Shown: piece by piece, positions 60,780-64,000 of the stretch
Layout: every line of letters starts with the position of its first letter
Numbering within the stretch: position 1 is the first letter of the stretch
Assembly (NCBI RefSeq): GCF_039537985.1
Contig: NZ_BAABBN010000004.1
Span: forward strand, 682,001 to 746,000
From: Litoribacillus peritrichatus
Lineage (GTDB): Bacteria > Pseudomonadota > Gammaproteobacteria > Pseudomonadales > Litoribrevibacteraceae
Reading direction: 5' to 3'
DNA: 64,000 nt
The notes under the pieces: model-generated
Told to the model about the DNA's origin: nothing
What the model saw: only the letters and a program-made list of their open reading frames with translations
The model's database searches: none
Position numbers and translations under genes: made by a program

Positions 60780-60848
60780 GTTTGTACTTTAGGTATTTTA
60801 TGAGACAGAAATTATATTGAATTGGGTAGGACAACAGATCAATAGAAA

Positions 60849-61148
60849 TTAAGCGGTAATGTTCGAATGGGCGTCCATTCGTTTGTGTAAAATACGAACT
60901 ACTTCTATATTGTTGGCTGTTATTTCTCGGTAGTAAATGATGTGGTTGGAGCTTGGGAACTTTCTATAGCCTGGTTTTATGTAATCACAAGCCGTCCCTG
61001 TATTCGGCTGTTCGGCGAGCAAATGAAAGGTGTCATCAATTTGTTTAATATAAATTATGCGTTGATTTTTTCCCCATCGTTTCTGTGTGAATATCGCAAT
61101 TGATTTTAAATCTTCTTTGGCAATACGAGTTAAAGTAAATGAACTCAT
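60849..61148 (-). CDS. parE: ParE-family toxin
   Basis: A 99-residue RelE/ParE-fold protein: FTLTRIAKEDLKSIAIFTQK, RWGKNQRIIYIKQIDDTFHLL, RKFPSSNHIIYYREIT and VEVVRILHKRMD, the full family pattern with the C-terminal Arg/His. ParE toxins block DNA gyrase. Start and antitoxin stop overlap by one base (TAATG), so the pair is translationally coupled. Confidence 0.93.
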   Translation of the reverse strand: MSSFTLTRIAKEDLKSIAIFTQKRWGKNQRIIYIKQIDDTFHLLAEQPNTGTACDYIKPGYRKFPSSNHIIYYREITANNIEVVRILHKRMDAHSNITA

Positions 61149-61387
61149 TACCCAAGTTCTTCATCAATTTCATTCATTAAGTCATCATAGTTGTATTCGG
61201 TACGACCGCTTCGCTCCCCTTCATCAAGCATCTTTCGAAGAACGGCAATTTTATTTTCATTATCTTCAAGTAAGCGCAAGCCAGCTCGGACAACCTCACT
61301 TGCTGATGCGAAGCGTCCTTCTGCAATTTGTTGGGATATAAAACCATCGAAATGTTGGCCAAGTGTTATGCTCGTATTTTTGCTCAT
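61148..61387 (-). CDS. parD: ParD-family antitoxin
   Basis: A 79-residue protein with an N-terminal ribbon-helix-helix (TSITLGQHFDGFISQQIAEG) and the typical FASASEVVRAGLRLLED motif, then an acidic C-terminal toxin-binding tail. It should bind ParE and repress its own promoter upstream of 61388. First gene of the pair. Confidence 0.93.
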   Translation of the reverse strand: MSKNTSITLGQHFDGFISQQIAEGRFASASEVVRAGLRLLEDNENKIAVLRKMLDEGERSGRTEYNYDDLMNEIDEELG

Positions 61388-61724
61388 CGTATTACCTGAA
61401 TATACCTAGATGTACCTAATTATGGTATATGGCTTGTAGCAAGGCAATGTATAAGAGCCAAAACAGTAAGCGCTCTTTTGCGAAAAACTCGTACAAAAAC
61501 TGTTAACTTTCTTGATTTGGCAGTTGTGGGTGTTTCGTCAATCGCGCTGATACTTAACAAAGAGGGCATTCATGGCTTATAAGCAGTTGTACAAGGGATG
61601 TGTGATCTCTTAGTTTAGGATGGAATGCAAAGTTTTATTTTTTGGCCCCAATATTGATTGAGCCAGTCTTCAGTCAATATTGGGAAGTTATCTCATCCGA
61701 GTTAATCGCTTTAAATCACAGTAA
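61388..61724. other. Non-coding spacer with a strong hairpin
   Basis: It holds the parDE promoter region near 61390-61450 and an inverted repeat CCCAATATTGA/TCAATATTGGG at 61647-61684, just beyond the stop of the minus-strand gene at 61725. There is no T-run, so it may be a factor-dependent or weak terminator. No gene is supported in between. Confidence 0.5.
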
Positions 61725-62840
61725 TTAAGTTGCTGGCTGCGCTGTTGATGTTGGTTCGTCGGTTGTATTCTTGCTCGATATTTTCAGCCATATTTTAAGA
61801 ATTAAGTGCGACATCAGAATGATGAGGGCCATTGAAAACAGCGTACTGCCTGTCTCCAGCGTTTGAGAGCCGACCAACATGTGCCCCCAGCCGATGATTA
61901 ACCAGTGGATGATGTAGATTGGCGTGACATTTTTACCCCAAAGATAGAATAATTCGAAGGCACGATTAGGCTTAATACGTTCAACGAGTTGTCGGCAGAA
62001 ACACAACCAGACTAAGACAAAGCCGGTAATGGTGGTAATTAAACCTGGCCCACCTCGTAAATGGTGAGGGGCATGGAATTCCGGGTTGGAAAAGAGCAGG
62101 GCGGAACCGAAAGTAATTAACGTTAGGCCGGCAAAGAGCGTTTTTTTAAAAAATTGTGGGTGGTTATCCGTTTCTTTAAACCATTGGCCAAGTACCATTC
62201 CGCCAATGCAATAAGCTAACCAGGGAAATAATGGGAATACCGCCCCTTGGCTTTGATCGCCCCATAACAGTTTAAAGAACTCGTTGCTGGCGCCCCAGTG
62301 CGCGCTGGTATCCCATACTAACGGGGATACAAAGATAACTGCTGCTGCCGTTGCTAACCAGATTCTGACATCCGAAATATAGTAACGGAGCAAAGTACAG
62401 ACAGCGTAAGTTAGCCCTGCAAATTGGAATATATCGCCTACAAAGAACTCACTGGTTGGGGTGTAACCGCCGAGGTCTTCGTATGAAACCAGTCCCATCT
62501 GGATGGATAACCACATGGGAATTGAGCTGCGGGTAAGGTTTAAAAGGTAGCCTAATGCAAACAGCTTTACCGCTCTGTAAAGCCCGACAGATAAGCTGTT
62601 TTTACCCGATAAAGGAATCAATATGCCCATGATGAATACAAATACTGAGGCGGATGGCCAATCCACCAGTGTTTGAAGGGTTGTTCCGAAAGTGCCCGAT
62701 TGAACTTCACTTGTGCCGTAGAAGTTCAATACGTGAATCATGATCATGAAAATTACAGCCAGGCCACGGGCCAAATCAAAGGTATTAATTCTGAGTGGCG
62801 CTTGGGTAGCCGGGTTCAGTGCAGGTATAGAGTTAGTCAT
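61725..62840 (-). CDS. DUF1624/HGSNAT-like multi-span membrane acyltransferase
   Basis: 371 residues, about ten membrane helices. The N-terminal motif RINTFDLARGLAVIFMIMIH (Asp-Arg-Gly, about residues 16-35, with a His at the helix end) and the later HWLIIGWGHM region are typical of DUF1624/heparan-alpha-glucosaminide N-acetyltransferase-like proteins, which transfer acyl groups across the membrane. ATG 62840 gives a normal N-terminus; an upstream TTG extension is less likely. Substrate unknown. Confidence 0.8.
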   Translation of the reverse strand: MTNSIPALNPATQAPLRINTFDLARGLAVIFMIMIHVLNFYGTSEVQSGTFGTTLQTLVDWPSASVFVFIMGILIPLSGKNSLSVGLYRAVKLFALGYLLNLTRSSIPMWLSIQMGLVSYEDLGGYTPTSEFFVGDIFQFAGLTYAVCTLLRYYISDVRIWLATAAAVIFVSPLVWDTSAHWGASNEFFKLLWGDQSQGAVFPLFPWLAYCIGGMVLGQWFKETDNHPQFFKKTLFAGLTLITFGSALLFSNPEFHAPHHLRGGPGLITTITGFVLVWLCFCRQLVERIKPNRAFELFYLWGKNVTPIYIIHWLIIGWGHMLVGSQTLETGSTLFSMALIILMSHLILKIWLKISSKNTTDEPTSTAQPAT

Positions 62841-63570
62841 TATGTTAGCTTCACTTAATAGCAAGCCATCACTGTGTATTCTCTGCTTCCTCTCTCGAAG
62901 GCAGGTTTTTAGTGATGATCAGTTTTCAATACACGTTGCTTAGGATTTGAAAGAATAATGAGTTGGCTCACTGGCAGGCGTAAACATGCGCAACTGTTTT
63001 CAGTTGGTTAATTTTCATTTTACAGAATGTAGACGAGTAAGTGCTGATTTCTTATCTTGTTTCCATCTGTATCCGGTCTTGTGTGCTGGCTACTCAGTTC
63101 TCAAATCCTAAGGAATATGTTCGTTATAACTTCTCTATCAAGCGTCACTTTTTATAATTTGTGACAATGAAAACAGTTTTTGGCGTGTTTTTATAAGTCT
63201 TTATCTGGGGTTGTTTTCATCGACGGGTGACAGTGCCAGTAACTAACAAAAGAGTCAATAGGAATCGATCTTATTTAGCTGTTTAACCGCTTTGTTAGGC
63301 TATTGGGGGAGTCACTTTTTGGGTGGCCGGTTAGGGTGGTTACTTGTAGCTTATTGATTTATTTAATGTTGTATTCGTTTTGACGGTACTTAGAATCAGG
63401 CTTTTGATTTAGAATGGGCGCCTGTTTTGGCCTGCTACTATTTTTCGGTTGTATTAATTTACGTTCTTTCTAAGAAAGATGGCGGTTCTTTTCGTCGACT
63501 TGCTGGAATATGTGGCCTTTCCTGACTAATTTTTTAGATGATTCATTCGGTTTTAACTTCGGAAAAGTAC
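62841..63570. other. Long non-coding region between divergent genes
   Basis: About 730 bp, AT-rich, separating the DUF1624 gene (minus) from the TonB-receptor gene (plus). It must contain both promoters. No reading frame with family features, RNA gene or repeat is recognised in it. Confidence 0.45.
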
Positions 63571-64000
63571 ATGCGTTTGCCCACCTCAAAAGTTTCACAT
63601 TATTTTTCTTTTCCGCTTTTTTTCATGTTTCAGTTTGGTTGTATTTCGTCAGTATTCTGCGATGAAAATGATTTTTTTGAACTACCTTTGCAGGAACTTA
63701 GAGAAATGAAAGTTACGGTGGCTTCTGGTTTTGAGGAATCCGCTTTGGACGCAGCATCGAGTGTCTCTCTGATTACTCGCTCAGATTGGGAGAGACGGGG
63801 GGTAAAACGAAATACCAAAATATTGGATATGCTGCCAGGCGTGGCCACGTATTCAACCTGGGGTGGTGCCGATGCCATTGCCATTCGGGGCTATGCAACT
63901 GAGTTAAGTGTTCGGGGTGTTGCTACCTTGATTGATGGTGTACCGGTGAATACCTTCAGTTACGGCAGCGGACAATACGATAAAGCTAATCTGGGCTTAG
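63571..64000 (+). CDS. TonB-dependent receptor, N-terminal part (cut by window edge)
   Basis: The first 143 codons are visible: a hydrophobic signal peptide (about 1-35), then ELPLQELREMKVTVASGFEE and a plug domain with SVSLITRSDWERRG, ILDMLPGVATYSTWGG and AIAIRGYATELSVRGVATLI. DGVPVNTFS follows, the usual plug-domain loop. The barrel lies beyond the window. The ATG at 63571 follows CGGAAAAGTAC, a weak ribosome-binding site. Ligand unknown. Confidence 0.87.
   Translation, partial: MRLPTSKVSHYFSFPLFFMFQFGCISSVFCDENDFFELPLQELREMKVTVASGFEESALDAASSVSLITRSDWERRGVKRNTKILDMLPGVATYSTWGGADAIAIRGYATELSVRGVATLIDGVPVNTFSYGSGQYDKANLGL

Overview
The window looks like a chromosomal stretch from a free-living, probably marine or halotolerant gammaproteobacterium. 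This is inferred from the moderate GC content, an Mrp-type Na+/H+ antiporter operon, ohr/ohrR, azoR, TonB-dependent receptors with a YfiR/HD-GYP signalling operon, and the many small divergent regulator/enzyme pairs. No rRNA, tRNA, phage module, complete insertion sequence or CRISPR array is visible, and species cannot be fixed from the sequence alone.

Layout. 1-3060: an SDR oxidoreductase (cut by the window edge) divergent from an AraC regulator, then a LysR regulator divergent from a GST. 3156-10588 (minus): a nine-gene Mrp-type cation/proton antiporter operon with three MrpD-like subunits and no full-length MrpA. 10836-12456: a lipoprotein gene and a frameshifted L,D-transpeptidase. 12685-18867: LysR/azoR, a PF10118-type hydrolase with a divergent AraC regulator, a solute-binding protein broken by a stop codon, and a phosphatidylserine-decarboxylase-like enzyme. 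18967-23054 (minus): a ferritin-like protein with a Cys-rich C-terminal segment, followed by a DUF692 (MNIO) enzyme and a DUF2063 partner. This has the layout of a RiPP/bufferin-type operon, but the putative substrate is fused to a large protein. 23246-23908: two truncated gene remnants. 24078-29484: pyruvate kinase, PpiC, a signal peptidase I variant, an orphan gene, ohr/ohrR and a companion gene. 29577-30232: three tandem paralogous secreted micropeptides. 30596-30858: a MITE with IS5-like ends. 30939-33631: three envelope or unknown proteins.

34324-53769 (plus) is the most striking block. It encodes one TolQ/ExbB-like channel protein, two TolR/ExbD-like proteins, a small exported protein, a TonB-like protein with an AgmX/PglI C-terminal domain, an outer-membrane beta-barrel, two TPR proteins (558 and 1183 aa), a thrombospondin-type-3 protein, a VWA lipoprotein, a lipoprotein with repeated PPC-like modules and a ten-repeat Ig/cadherin-like protein. 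The core (one TolQ, two TolR, an AgmX-domain transducer, barrel and TPR proteins) has the composition of the myxobacterial Agl-Glt/Nfs trans-envelope machinery. The downstream genes could be its surface cargo or adhesins. One of the two TolR-like subunits has Asn where the family has its proton-carrying Asp.

54085-60031 is a TonB-receptor / YfiR / hybrid histidine kinase / HD-GYP operon with two separate lesions: a TAG stop in the receptor and a frameshift in the kinase. 60103-64000 holds a DUF302 protein, a GNAT remnant, a parDE toxin-antitoxin pair, a DUF1624 membrane protein and the start of another TonB-dependent receptor. Seven loci are visibly broken, which points either to real gene decay or to some uncorrected sequence errors.
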